DNA from: Erythrobacteraceae bacterium
GTDB taxonomy: Bacteria; Pseudomonadota; Alphaproteobacteria; Sphingomonadales; Sphingomonadaceae
Assembly (NCBI GenBank): GCA_027489095.1
Contig: JAIYAL010000122.1
Span: forward strand, 1-62,726
Direction of reading: 5' to 3'
DNA length: 62,726 nucleotides
The position numbers were made by a program, and so were the translations under genes. Shown here piece by piece: positions 43,196 to 51,195 of this stretch (position 1 is the first letter of the stretch; each line of letters begins with the position of its first letter). The notes below the pieces were generated by a model. The model saw only the letters and a program-made list of their open reading frames with translations. It was not told the origin of the DNA and searched no databases.

Positions 43196-45296
43196 ACGGC
43201 GCTGGCTGACGATCATCGTCGGCGCATGTTTGCTCGCAATGAACACGGCAACAGCGGGGGCGCGTGAATTCGTCCACCCGGGGGCGCTGAACAACGCGCA
43301 CGATCTGGCGTTTGTCCGCGCGCGCCTGGCCAGCGGCGAGCAGCCGTGGGCGGCAGCGTTCGAGCCGGTGCGCGCGCTGGCGACACCAACGACCGCTGCG
43401 CCGCGGCAAATCGATTCCACAAAATCGAGCCGCGATTCCGAGGTGGCCCGCGATGCGGCGCAGCGGACTTATGCCAATGCGCTGGCCTGGGCCTATACCG
43501 GTGACCTGCTGTATGCGCATCAGGCTGTGGCGGCGCTTGATCATTGGTCGCAGCTTGACGGCTTTGTTGGCGGCACCGATCAGGACAAGCTTGTCGCGGG
43601 CTGGATCGGTGTGCCGCTTGCGCAGGCCGCAGAGATCATGCGGGGGTGTGCGTGCTGGGCTCCGGCCGATGTGGCGCGCATGCAGGAGATGTTTCGCCGG
43701 GCCTTCTATCCGCAACTGGCGACCGCCAGCCGCTGGAACGGTAACGTGGATCTGACCCAGATATCGGCCTTGATGTCGATCGCGGTGTTCAACGATGACG
43801 CTGCGATGTTCGATATCGGTATCGCGCGCCTGCGGGCCCGTGCACCGGCCTATTTCCACCTTGTGACCGACACCGGGGTGCCGCTGCTGGGTGCCGTCCA
43901 GAGCGTCGATGAAAGATGGTATCACCCAGCGAAATGGGTCGATGGTCTGACGCAGGAAAGCTGCCGCGACAACAATCATCACGCGCAGTTCGGCATGGCG
44001 TCGGCGCTGCAAGCGGCGGAAGTGGCGTGGAACCAGGGCATCGATATCTACGGCGAGAACCGGGCGCGCTATGTGGCGACGATGGAACTGTTGGCCTTGC
44101 AGATGCGCAGCAGGAGCATGCAGGGCGTCTGTGCCAGGGACCGGACATCGGCGGAGCTGCTGGATACCTGGAGCATCGGCTACAACCATTACCACGGCCG
44201 CATGGGCATGGCGCTGCCACAGACAGCGGCGCTGCTGTCGGGGCCGATGCAGGCACGCGGGCGGTCGGACTGGAACGTTTTCCATGAACGCTTGACCCAT
44301 GGCGGCATTCGGGCTGCGCATCGTGTTCAAGCTGCGGCCGTCGTGACAATCGAGCCTCGGGACGCAGCGCTTGCCCGGCTGATCGCGCCGGATGCCGCCG
44401 CCGAAACGCTTGCCGGCGGCTTCAAATGGTCCGAGGGGCCGGTGTGGATTCCCGATGCCGCGTCCCGTGGCGGCGGCTATCTGCTGTTTTCCGATGTGCC
44501 GGCCAACATCGCCTATCGCTGGGATGCCAGCACGGGCGTGACCGCGTTTCTCAACCCTTCGGGCGGCCAGTCGGGCCCCGAACTGCGCGAGCCCGGCACC
44601 AACGGCCTGATCCCTGCCACGACCGCCGGTGCGATCATTGCGGCCGATCACGGCCACCGCGCGATCGTGCAGATCGATCTGGCGTCCGGCACGCGCACGA
44701 CGCTGGCCGACCGCTTTGCCGGGAAACGCCTTTCGAGTCCGAATGACGTGGTGCTGGCCAGATCGGGCGACCTGTACTTCACCGATCCGCCCTATGCTTT
44801 CGTCAGGGGGGATGCCTCACCGCTCAAGGAACAGCCGGTCAACGGGGTCTACCGGCGCGCGCCCGGCGGGCAGGTCACCCTGATCGACGGGTCGTTGGCG
44901 CGTCCCAACGGGATTGCGCTGTCGCCGGATGAAACCCGGCTCTATGTCGCCAACAGCGATCCGGGGCACGCCGTCTGGATGGTCTATGACCGCGCGGCAG
45001 ACGGCAGCATTTCAAACGGCCGCATCCTCAAGGACGTCACGGCGCGCGTCGGCGACGCGAACCCCGGTCTGCCTGACGGCCTCAAGCCCGACATCAACGG
45101 CAACCTCTTCGCCACCGGCCCGGGCGGTGTCTATGTGCTTGCCGCCGATGGCCGCGAGATCGGCTTGATCCGGGTCGACGGCGCGGTTGCCAATGTCGCT
45201 TTTGGCGGACCGGCGCGCGATACGCTTTACCTGACCTCCGGCAGCCGCTTGATCCGGTTGCCGACACTGACACGGGGCCATCAGACCGGACGTTGA
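43182..45296 (+). CDS. Fusion of an alginate-lyase-superfamily domain with an SMP-30/gluconolactonase domain
   Basis: 704 residues with a signal peptide (LTIIVGACLLAMNTATAGA). Residues about 30-385 form an (alpha/alpha)-type alginate lyase domain with WNGNVDLTQ (185-193), CRDNNHHAQFG (Asn264/Asn265, His266/His267) and IGYNHYHGRMG (Tyr334), the Asn/His/Tyr set used for beta-elimination at uronates. Residues about 391-704 form a six-bladed SMP-30 propeller with its metal ligands: Glu418 in WSEGPVW, Asn in SSPNDVVL and RPNGIALSPDETRL, Asp in ANSDPGH. The lyase half resembles PL38-like glucuronan/alginate lyases. No frameshift or internal start marks the junction near nucleotide 44340, so this is one polypeptide. 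It ends the GH105 operon. Confidence 0.85.
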   Translation: MTRIERRWLTIIVGACLLAMNTATAGAREFVHPGALNNAHDLAFVRARLASGEQPWAAAFEPVRALATPTTAAPRQIDSTKSSRDSEVARDAAQRTYANALAWAYTGDLLYAHQAVAALDHWSQLDGFVGGTDQDKLVAGWIGVPLAQAAEIMRGCACWAPADVARMQEMFRRAFYPQLATASRWNGNVDLTQISALMSIAVFNDDAAMFDIGIARLRARAPAYFHLVTDTGVPLLGAVQSVDERWYHPAKWVDGLTQESCRDNNHHAQFGMASALQAAEVAWNQGIDIYGENRARYVATMELLALQMRSRSMQGVCARDRTSAELLDTWSIGYNHYHGRMGMALPQTAALLSGPMQARGRSDWNVFHERLTHGGIRAAHRVQAAAVVTIEPRDAALARLIAPDAAAETLAGGFKWSEGPVWIPDAASRGGGYLLFSDVPANIAYRWDASTGVTAFLNPSGGQSGPELREPGTNGLIPATTAGAIIAADHGHRAIVQIDLASGTRTTLADRFAGKRLSSPNDVVLARSGDLYFTDPPYAFVRGDASPLKEQPVNGVYRRAPGGQVTLIDGSLARPNGIALSPDETRLYVANSDPGHAVWMVYDRAADGSISNGRILKDVTARVGDANPGLPDGLKPDINGNLFATGPGGVYVLAADGREIGLIRVDGAVANVAFGGPARDTLYLTSGSRLIRLPTLTRGHQTGR

Positions 45297-45390
45297 CAAC
45301 GCGAGAGGACTGGCTTGCCGGTCACGTGCGGCGCTGCGCCGTTCGAGCGTGGCGAAAGTCCGCGCCAGCCAGAGCGCGAACACCGCTGGA

Positions 45391-46410
45391 TCAGCCCGGC
45401 CCGCGCCCCGTCGAGCTGCGGATCACCAGCCGGTGCTGCAGAATTTCAGTCTGGCGGCCGGGCTCGTCCGGGTTGTCGATCGCATCGAGCAAGCGCCGTG
45501 CGGCATGGATGCCGATCTCGCGGGCGGGCTGCGCCACTGTCGACAATGGTGGATTGGCTATCGCAGCATAGCGCATGTCATCGAAGCCGAGCACCGATAG
45601 CGCGTCCGGTATGGACAGGCCGCGCCGGGCTGCCGCGCTCATGACGCCAAGGGCCATGTCGTCATTGGCGCAGAAGATGGCACTGGGCGGTGCGCCGGCC
45701 AGAATGTCGTTCGCGGCGTTGATGCCGCCGTTGACGCTGAGGTCGGCGTAGTGGACATTCGAACCGTCGAGCCCGGCATCGGCCATCGCGGCCACGAAGC
45801 CGCGCTCGCGGTCCAGCGTGACATAAGACTGCCGCGGCCCCGATACGAAGGCGATACGACGATGGCCGAGCCCGATCAGATAGGCTGTGGCCTCGCTGGC
45901 GGCGGCAAAATTGTCGATGTGGACGCTGGGCAGTTTGCGCAGTTCATCGCTCAGCGGTTCGAGGCCAATGACGATAGGCAAGTTGCGCGCCTTGTTCAGC
46001 TCGATGATCTTGCGGCTGAACGGCGGGACCGAACACAACAGGATCACCCCTTCGACCTGCTTGGCGACGAGCATTTCGATGAAGCTGGCCGGTTGGGCGG
46101 CATCGGGCCGCGATTCGGTCAGGATTACCGCATAGCGGCCGTCCAATACGCTGCGGATGCCGCCGACAACCTCGGAAAGCAGCCCGCTGCCGATCTCGTG
46201 AACGACCACGAGGATGATATTGGTCTTGCCGCGCCGGAAGCTCTGCGCCAGCGCATTGGGACTGAAGTTTATGTCGTCGATCACCTTCCGGACGCGCTGC
46301 AGCGTCTTTTTTCCCACCTTGTCGGGGTGGTTGAGGCACCGCGACACTGTCGAGATCGAAACCCCGGCGCGTTTGGCAACTTCGACGATCGTTGGGCTGG
46401 CCAAGCGCAA
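45391..46410 (-). CDS. LacI-family transcriptional regulator (island regulator 2)
   Basis: 339 residues from a TTG at 46410, preceded by AAGG with 5-nt spacing; this avoids the 80-bp overlap with the MFS gene that longer frames require. The helix-turn-helix is TIVEVAKRAGVSISTVSRCL, the hinge is SPNALAQSFRRG, and the effector domain has VEGVILLCSVPPF, YLIGLGHRRIAFVSGP, AIFCANDDMALG and LGFDDMRYA. It sits 26 bp after the hexuronate carrier gene in the same direction. A pair of GTGAAAACGTTGC motifs in front of that carrier and kduI are its likely targets. The ligand is probably a KDG-pathway intermediate. Confidence 0.88.
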   Translation of the reverse strand: MRLASPTIVEVAKRAGVSISTVSRCLNHPDKVGKKTLQRVRKVIDDINFSPNALAQSFRRGKTNIILVVVHEIGSGLLSEVVGGIRSVLDGRYAVILTESRPDAAQPASFIEMLVAKQVEGVILLCSVPPFSRKIIELNKARNLPIVIGLEPLSDELRKLPSVHIDNFAAASEATAYLIGLGHRRIAFVSGPRQSYVTLDRERGFVAAMADAGLDGSNVHYADLSVNGGINAANDILAGAPPSAIFCANDDMALGVMSAAARRGLSIPDALSVLGFDDMRYAAIANPPLSTVAQPAREIGIHAARRLLDAIDNPDEPGRQTEILQHRLVIRSSTGRGPG

Positions 46411-46436
46411 ATCTACCTTTGAAGCGAGGGCGGCAT

Positions 46437-47714
46437 TCAGGCCGTGTCGACGCGGGCGAGGCGCGGCGACAGAAGCTGTATGGCCACCAATGCGACAAAA
46501 TAGGCGCTCGCGCAAATTGCGAACAGGAGCGCGTAACCATGCGTTGTTTCGAGGATATGGCCGGTGAACAGAGCCATGCCCATGCCGCCTATGGCACCGA
46601 GTGTGCCGCCAATGCCAACCACCGAGCCCACCGCGTTCTGCGGAAACAGGTCGGACGGCAGGGTCATCAAATTCGCCGAGAACGCCTGATGTCCTGCGGC
46701 CGCCAGCCCGATCAGCAAGACCGCACCCCAGAGATTGCTCACATCCTGCGCAAACCAGATCGGTGCCACCATGCCAGCGCTGACCAGCATCGTCAGCTTG
46801 CGGGCAAGGTTCACGCTGAGCCCAGCGCGAATCAATCGCGATGACAACCAGCCGCCACCGACGCTGCCAAAGTCTGAAATCAGATAGATCGCGGCAAGCG
46901 GCAAGCCGAAGCTCTTGAGGTCCAGCTGGTAGCGTTCAAACAGATAGCCGGGCAGCCAGAACAGGAAAAACCACCAGATCGGATCGGTGAAGAATTTGCC
47001 CAGAGCATAGGCCCAGGTTTCGCGCCGGATCAGCACGCTGCCCCATGGCATCTGTGCGGTGCTGTCGGGCGGGTCCTGCCGGATGTAGTCAAGCTCGCGC
47101 GCCGACACCGACTTGCTGTCGTCCGGGCTGCGGTAGACCGCCCACCACGCGACCGCCCAGACGATCCCAAAACTGCCGGTCAGGAAGAACGCCATGCGCC
47201 AGTCAAACAGCAGGACGATGGCCGGGACGAGCAGCGGCGTGATGATCGCGCCGACATTGGAACCGGCATTGAACAATCCGATGGCGAAAGCGCGTTCGCG
47301 CTGCGGGAACCATTCGGTGACCGCCTTGATGCCGGCGGGAAAGCTCCCCGATTCGCCGATGCCGAGCCCGATGCGGGCCAGCGCAAACTGGCCGACCGAT
47401 CCCGCCAGGCCGTGGGCCATATGCGCCAGCGTCCAGATGACAATCGCCACCAGATAGCCGATCCGCGCGCCGACACGGTCAACCACGCGGCCGAAAGTGA
47501 CATAGCCGACGGCATAGGCAAACTGGAACCAGAAGACGATGCGCGCGAAATCGGCTTCGCTCCAGCCCATGTCGGCCTGCAACGTCGGCTTGAGAACGCC
47601 GAGCATCTGACGATCAATGTAGTTGATTACGGTCGCGGCAAACAGCAGCGCGACAATCACCCATCGATAGCGTCCCGGGCTGGTTTCCCCGGCACCGACC
47701 GACCGATCGTGCAT
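46437..47714 (-). CDS. MFS hexuronate/sugar-acid transporter (ExuT-like, ACS family)
   Basis: 425 residues with 12 predicted membrane helices. The first helix and loop, VIVALLFAATVINYIDRQML, are diagnostic of the anion:cation symporter family that carries hexuronates. LGIGESGSFPAGIKAVTEWF, NAGSNVGAIITPLLVP and RYQLDLKSFGLPLAAIY also match ExuT relatives. It should import glucuronate or unsaturated uronate across the inner membrane with protons. The ATG at 47714 follows GGGGGAGG by 8 nt. It is divergent from kduI-kduD with an inverted pair of LacI-type sites between, and precedes the LacI gene. Confidence 0.9.
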   Translation of the reverse strand: MHDRSVGAGETSPGRYRWVIVALLFAATVINYIDRQMLGVLKPTLQADMGWSEADFARIVFWFQFAYAVGYVTFGRVVDRVGARIGYLVAIVIWTLAHMAHGLAGSVGQFALARIGLGIGESGSFPAGIKAVTEWFPQRERAFAIGLFNAGSNVGAIITPLLVPAIVLLFDWRMAFFLTGSFGIVWAVAWWAVYRSPDDSKSVSARELDYIRQDPPDSTAQMPWGSVLIRRETWAYALGKFFTDPIWWFFLFWLPGYLFERYQLDLKSFGLPLAAIYLISDFGSVGGGWLSSRLIRAGLSVNLARKLTMLVSAGMVAPIWFAQDVSNLWGAVLLIGLAAAGHQAFSANLMTLPSDLFPQNAVGSVVGIGGTLGAIGGMGMALFTGHILETTHGYALLFAICASAYFVALVAIQLLSPRLARVDTA

Positions 47715-47768
47715 GACCAATGCCTCCCCCACCAACACCGGCTATGGCCAGCTTCAATGACACGATAT

Positions 47769-47788
47769 GTGAAAACGTTGCCATTCAC
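47769..47788. promoter_or_regulatory. LacI-type operator before the MFS carrier (second motif family)
   Basis: GTGAAAACGTTGCCATTCAC has perfect 5-bp outer arms (GTGAA/TTCAC) and a central AACGTT. It is 55 bp before the MFS start. It shares 13 consecutive bases, in opposite orientation, with the site at 47923. Confidence 0.65.
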
Positions 47789-47922
47789 AAGGCTGCGTGG
47801 TACGACAGCCCGTGCATGCCATGGCGGGCCAATTTACCTTATTAGTATAACACAATAATAATGCGGATTCCGCAGTCTGGATTGTCTGAGAGAGGCAAGC
47901 GGCCTGCTGATTTATCTGACCT

Positions 47923-47940
47923 GGAATGCAACGTTTTCAC
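47923..47940. promoter_or_regulatory. LacI-type operator before kduI (second motif family)
   Basis: GGAATGCAACGTTTTCAC is the reverse complement of GTGAAAACGTTGCATTCC and lies 52 bp before the kduI start, mirroring the site in front of the MFS gene. Between the two sites is an AT-rich stretch (about 47833-47865) that could carry the promoter -10 regions. Confidence 0.65.
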
Positions 47941-47991
47941 TGACCGGCGCCGACATCCTGTGCCGGGGGCATGCCGCCGAAGGAGCCTACC

Positions 47992-48825
47992 ATGTTTGCC
48001 AAGACCTTCTACGCAACGCATCCCGACATGATGGACGATGCGAGCAATGACGCGTTGCGCGATCGCTACCTAGCCGACGGCCTGTTTGCGCCGGGCGAGA
48101 TCCGGCTGGTCTATTCGCACGGCGAGCGTTTCATCCTTGGAGGGGCCGTGCCCGATGGGCGCACGCTGGTGTTGCCGTGCCAGACCGAGCCCGAAAGCGC
48201 TGCCGGCCATCCGCTGCTGGAACGTCGCGAGCTCGGGGTCGTCAACGTCGGCGCAGCCGGGGTTGTCACGGTCGACGGACAGCGTTTTGACATGGCGCCG
48301 CGTGATTGCCTCTATGTGCCGATGGGCAGTTCCGACGTGCGGTTTGAAGGCGCGGCAGCGCGCTTCTATCTCGTTTCATTGCCCGCGCACCGGGCGTTTC
48401 CCATCCGCAAGATCACGATTGCCGAAGTCACGCCGATGCAGCGCGGCAGCCTTGAGAACTCCAACGCCCGGTCGATCTATCAGCTGATCATTCCCGGCAC
48501 TTGCGATTCGGCACAGCTGGTCATGGGGCTGACCATTCTTGAGCCCGGCAGCGTCTGGAACACCATGCCACCCCATGTTCATGAGCGGCGCAGTGAAGTG
48601 TATCTCTACACCGGTCTTGGTGCCGAAGATCGGGTGTTCCACTATATGGGGCAGCCCGATGCGATGCGGCACATTCTGGTCGGTAACGACGAAGCCGTGA
48701 TTTCACCGCCATGGTCGATCCACATGGGCTCGGGAACCAGTGCCTATACGTTCATCTGGGCCATGGGCGGCGAGAATCTCGACTACTCGGACATGAACGT
48801 GCTCGATATCTGTCAGCTCAAATGA
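47992..48825 (+). CDS. kduI: 5-dehydro-4-deoxy-D-glucuronate isomerase
   Basis: 277 residues, the standard KduI length. It converts 4-deoxy-L-threo-5-hexosulose uronate, the opened form of unsaturated uronate, to 3-deoxy-D-glycero-2,5-hexodiulosonate. The zinc ligands of the cupin fold are in [14 protein letters not shown] (His195, His197, Glu202), with another histidine near the C-terminus in SIHMGSG. The ATG at 47992 follows AAGGAG. It overlaps kduD by 4 bp. Its presence shows that unsaturated uronates, hence a lyase reaction, are on the pathway. Confidence 0.93.
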   Translation: MFAKTFYATHPDMMDDASNDALRDRYLADGLFAPGEIRLVYSHGERFILGGAVPDGRTLVLPCQTEPESAAGHPLLERRELGVVNVGAAGVVTVDGQRFDMAPRDCLYVPMGSSDVRFEGAAARFYLVSLPAHRAFPIRKITIAEVTPMQRGSLENSNARSIYQLIIPGTCDSAQLVMGLTILEPGSVWNTMPPHVHERRSEVYLYTGLGAEDRVFHYMGQPDAMRHILVGNDEAVISPPWSIHMGSGTSAYTFIWAMGGENLDYSDMNVLDICQLK

Positions 48826-49571
48826 TGTTCGATCTGAGCGGAAGAGTCGCGCTTGTCACCGGCGCCAACAGCGGGATCGGACAAGCCGTGGCGCTCGCGC
48901 TCGCAGGGGCGGGCGCCGACATAGCCACACTCGGGCGCAGCGCCGCCGATGCGACCGGTGCGCAAGTGCAGGCGCTCGGGCGGCGCTGGCTCGATGTTCA
49001 CGCCGACCTGTCGACTATAGCCTCCGTGCCTGGCGCTGTGGCAACAGCGCTTGAGACATTCGGGACCATCGATATTCTCGTCAACAACGCGGGCATCATT
49101 CGCCGGGCCGACGCCATCGACATGACCGAAGCCGACTGGGACGCAGTCCAGAACACCAACCTCAAGACGTTGTTCTTTCTGACACAGGCGGCGGCGCGAC
49201 CGATGCTGGCCCGCGGGTCGGGCAAGATCATCAACATCGCCTCGATGCTGAGCTTTCAAGGCGGCATCCGCGTGCCGGGATATACGGCGGCCAAGTCTGG
49301 CGTCGCAGGATTGACCCGTGCGCTGGCCAACGAGTGGGCGGCGCAAGGCGTCAACGTCAATGCCATCGCGCCGGGCTATATCGCCACCGCCAACACCGCC
49401 GCGCTTCAAGCGGATCCGATCCGCAGCCGTCAGATTGTCGAGCGCATTCCCGCAGGACGCTGGGGCCGGCCCGCTGATATCGGCGGTGCGGCCGTCTTCC
49501 TCGCATCCTCGGCTGCGGACTACATCAACGGACATGTGCTCGCCGTCGATGGCGGCTGGTTGGCGCGATAG
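48822..49571 (+). CDS. kduD: 2-dehydro-3-deoxy-D-gluconate 5-dehydrogenase (SDR)
   Basis: 249 residues of classical SDR type: cofactor motif [19 protein letters not shown] at about 88, catalytic Ser in [11 protein letters not shown], and YTAAKSG with the Tyr/Lys pair. The C-terminal GGWLAR tail is normal. It reduces 3-deoxy-D-glycero-2,5-hexodiulosonate to KDG with NAD(P)H, linking the lyase route to KdgK. The first of two adjacent ATGs (48822) gives the ATGA overlap with kduI; 48825 is possible. Coupling to kduI makes the assignment firm within the large SDR family. Confidence 0.9.
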   Translation: MMFDLSGRVALVTGANSGIGQAVALALAGAGADIATLGRSAADATGAQVQALGRRWLDVHADLSTIASVPGAVATALETFGTIDILVNNAGIIRRADAIDMTEADWDAVQNTNLKTLFFLTQAAARPMLARGSGKIINIASMLSFQGGIRVPGYTAAKSGVAGLTRALANEWAAQGVNVNAIAPGYIATANTAALQADPIRSRQIVERIPAGRWGRPADIGGAAVFLASSAADYINGHVLAVDGGWLAR

Positions 49572-49650
49572 CACAAACGGGTCCTCACGGCCGTTGCAGC
49601 ATTGCTAACTTCGAAACGTTCGACACCACTTTCTGCTTCAGGGGAACATT

Positions 49651-50568
49651 ATGGAAAACACGGGCGCGTTATCGCATTTGACTCCGGCAGGCCCGCGCGC
49701 GCTCGGCACGTCCGATGTGATCGTGAGCCCGATCGCCTGGGGCATGTGGCGCTTTCAAGGCGCGCTGCGTCCGGCGATCGCGGCGGTGGAAGCGGCGGTC
49801 GATGCAGGTATGACCTTTCTCGACACCGCCGCCATATACGGGATCGACAACGCCGGTTTCGGCGCGTCGGAAGTGCTGTTGGGCCAGGTTTTCCGCGAAG
49901 TGCCGGATCTGCGCTCGCAGGTAGTGCTGGCATCAAAGGGCGGCATCATTCCCGGCATCCCCTATGACAGCAGCCCGGCCGCGATGATGGCGTCGCTCGA
50001 CGAGTCCCTCGTGCGGCTGGGCATCGAGCAGCTTGATCTGTGGCAGGTCCATCGGCCCGATCTGCTCGCGCATCCGGCCGAAGTGGCGGCGACGCTGGAT
50101 CAGATGGTGTCATCCGGCAAAGTGCGCGCGGTCGGCATCTCCAACCACACGCCCGCACAGACGCGCGCGCTTCTCGAGCATCTCACGGTTCCGCTCGCCA
50201 GTACCCAGCCGGAATTTTCGGCGCTCACGCTAGACAGCATGACCGATGGGACGCTCGACCTTGCGTGCGGGGCAGACATCGCCGTCATGGCCTGGTCGCC
50301 ACTGGGCGGGGGGCGGATTGTCCAGCCCGAAACACCCCGCGAGGTCGCTGTCGCGGCCGCGCTCGATGCTATTGCGCAGGCGCAGAACGTGTCGCGCGCT
50401 GCAGCGGCCATCAGTTGGATCATGGTCCATCCAGCACGCCCGATTCCCATTGTCGGATCACAAACACCCGCGCGCATCGCCGATGCCGGTGATGCGATCC
50501 GAGTCCGCTGGACACGGTCGGAATGGTATGACGTGCTGGTCGCCAGCCGGGGCGCGCCGATGCCTTGA
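49651..50568 (+). CDS. Aldo/keto reductase (YdhF-like)
   Basis: 305 residues. The AKR barrel shows GMTFLDTAAIYG with the catalytic Asp/Tyr region, VVLASKGG with Lys, LDLWQVHRPD with His, and the NADPH end VHPARPIPIVGSQTP. It reduces a carbonyl, probably a sugar or a reactive aldehyde, in the cytoplasm. It follows kduD by 79 bp on the same strand and is the last complete gene of the island. It could reduce an intermediate of uronate breakdown, but nothing in the sequence fixes the substrate. Confidence 0.85.
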   Translation: MENTGALSHLTPAGPRALGTSDVIVSPIAWGMWRFQGALRPAIAAVEAAVDAGMTFLDTAAIYGIDNAGFGASEVLLGQVFREVPDLRSQVVLASKGGIIPGIPYDSSPAAMMASLDESLVRLGIEQLDLWQVHRPDLLAHPAEVAATLDQMVSSGKVRAVGISNHTPAQTRALLEHLTVPLASTQPEFSALTLDSMTDGTLDLACGADIAVMAWSPLGGGRIVQPETPREVAVAAALDAIAQAQNVSRAAAAISWIMVHPARPIPIVGSQTPARIADAGDAIRVRWTRSEWYDVLVASRGAPMP

Positions 50569-50580
50569 TCGGCGGCGCGA

Positions 50581-50709
50581 TCAGACGCGCATGGTGCACT
50601 TCAGGTCGATCATGACATCCGCTGCCTTGCGCATGACGGCCGGGCCGAGCAAAGTGCGCCTAGTCGGGCTGATTACCGAAATGTCCGCACAAGGTATTAT
50701 CGCGCGTGA
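50581..50709 (-). pseudogene. Possible C-terminal relic of a regulator (IclR-like)
   Basis: A 42-codon frame without a start codon reads CADISVISPTRRTLLGPAVM, then RKAADVMIDL and a stop at 50581. The pattern (a strand ISVxxP, then a final amphipathic helix) resembles the end of IclR-family effector domains. It is short, so the call is weak. It stands just outside the last island gene, like the SDR relic at the other edge. Apart from it and the tRNA, the 627 bp between 50568 and 51196 show nothing I can assign. Confidence 0.3.
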
Positions 50710-50840
50710 TCAGGCGCGGACGTGTTGCCGCATCAGGACGATCAGAACCCTTCAAGCGTACCACCGTGCGCCCCAGTGGGGTACGCAGGAGATTGGCAGC
50801 AAGCCGGAGCACTAGGGTTTCCCGTGCTTTGCAAGGGAAG

Positions 50841-50931
50841 TGGCGGAGACGGAGGGATTCGAACCCTCGGTACCCTGATAGAGTACGGTTCCTTAGCAGG
50901 GAACTGGTTTCAGCCACTCACCCACGTCTCC
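50841..50931 (-). tRNA. tRNA-Ser(GCT)
   Basis: 91 nt with CCA encoded. The acceptor stem GGAGACG pairs with CGTCTCC, followed by G and CCA. The anticodon loop CTGCTAA gives anticodon GCT for AGC/AGT codons. The long variable arm of class II tRNAs is present, and the T-arm is GAGGGTTCGAATCCCTC. It lies about 270 bp beyond the last island gene. Confidence 0.95.
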
Positions 50932-51195
50932 GGGCAACATCTCGGGCTGCGAGGGCGGCGCTATAGTCGGCCATTGCGCAAGCGGCAAGGTGGGTCGGAC
51001 AAAAAAGCCGTGATGCCTCGGGGCCGCCTTGGGCGGGGCGTGCGGTTCGGCGGGCATTCAGCCTCGCCAAGCTAGCACCGCACCGTTCGTCGCAAATCCG
51101 ATTCGCTCTGGCGACGAGCGGTTGCGTAGCCTGCGGGATGGGATTCTGCTGGACTGTGCGAAAGACCGGGGCTGACCGTTGCTGCGAAAGGCTGC

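Noticed and set aside
43050-44657. 535-codon minus-strand frame
   Set aside because: It is antisense to the lyase-lactonase fusion, whose catalytic motifs are clear; composition is that of a shadow frame.
43182-45296. Two separate genes (lyase and lactonase) instead of a fusion
   Set aside because: The frame is continuous, there is no stop or ribosome site near 44.34 kb, and the lactonase half has no signal peptide of its own.
46410-46515. Longer N-terminus for the second LacI protein
   Set aside because: It would overlap the MFS gene by about 80 bp and place 35 unusual residues before the helix-turn-helix; the TTG at 46410 has a good ribosome site.
50841-50931. tRNA-Ser as integration site of the island
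   Set aside because: I saw no integrase gene and no direct repeat of the tRNA 3' end near the left border at 12.2 kb, so I do not call att sites; a direct-repeat search would settle it.
50706-50966. Short plus-strand frames across the tRNA, reading RRRRDSNPRYPDRV
   Set aside because: This peptide is the familiar false translation of the antisense strand of a tRNA-Ser gene.
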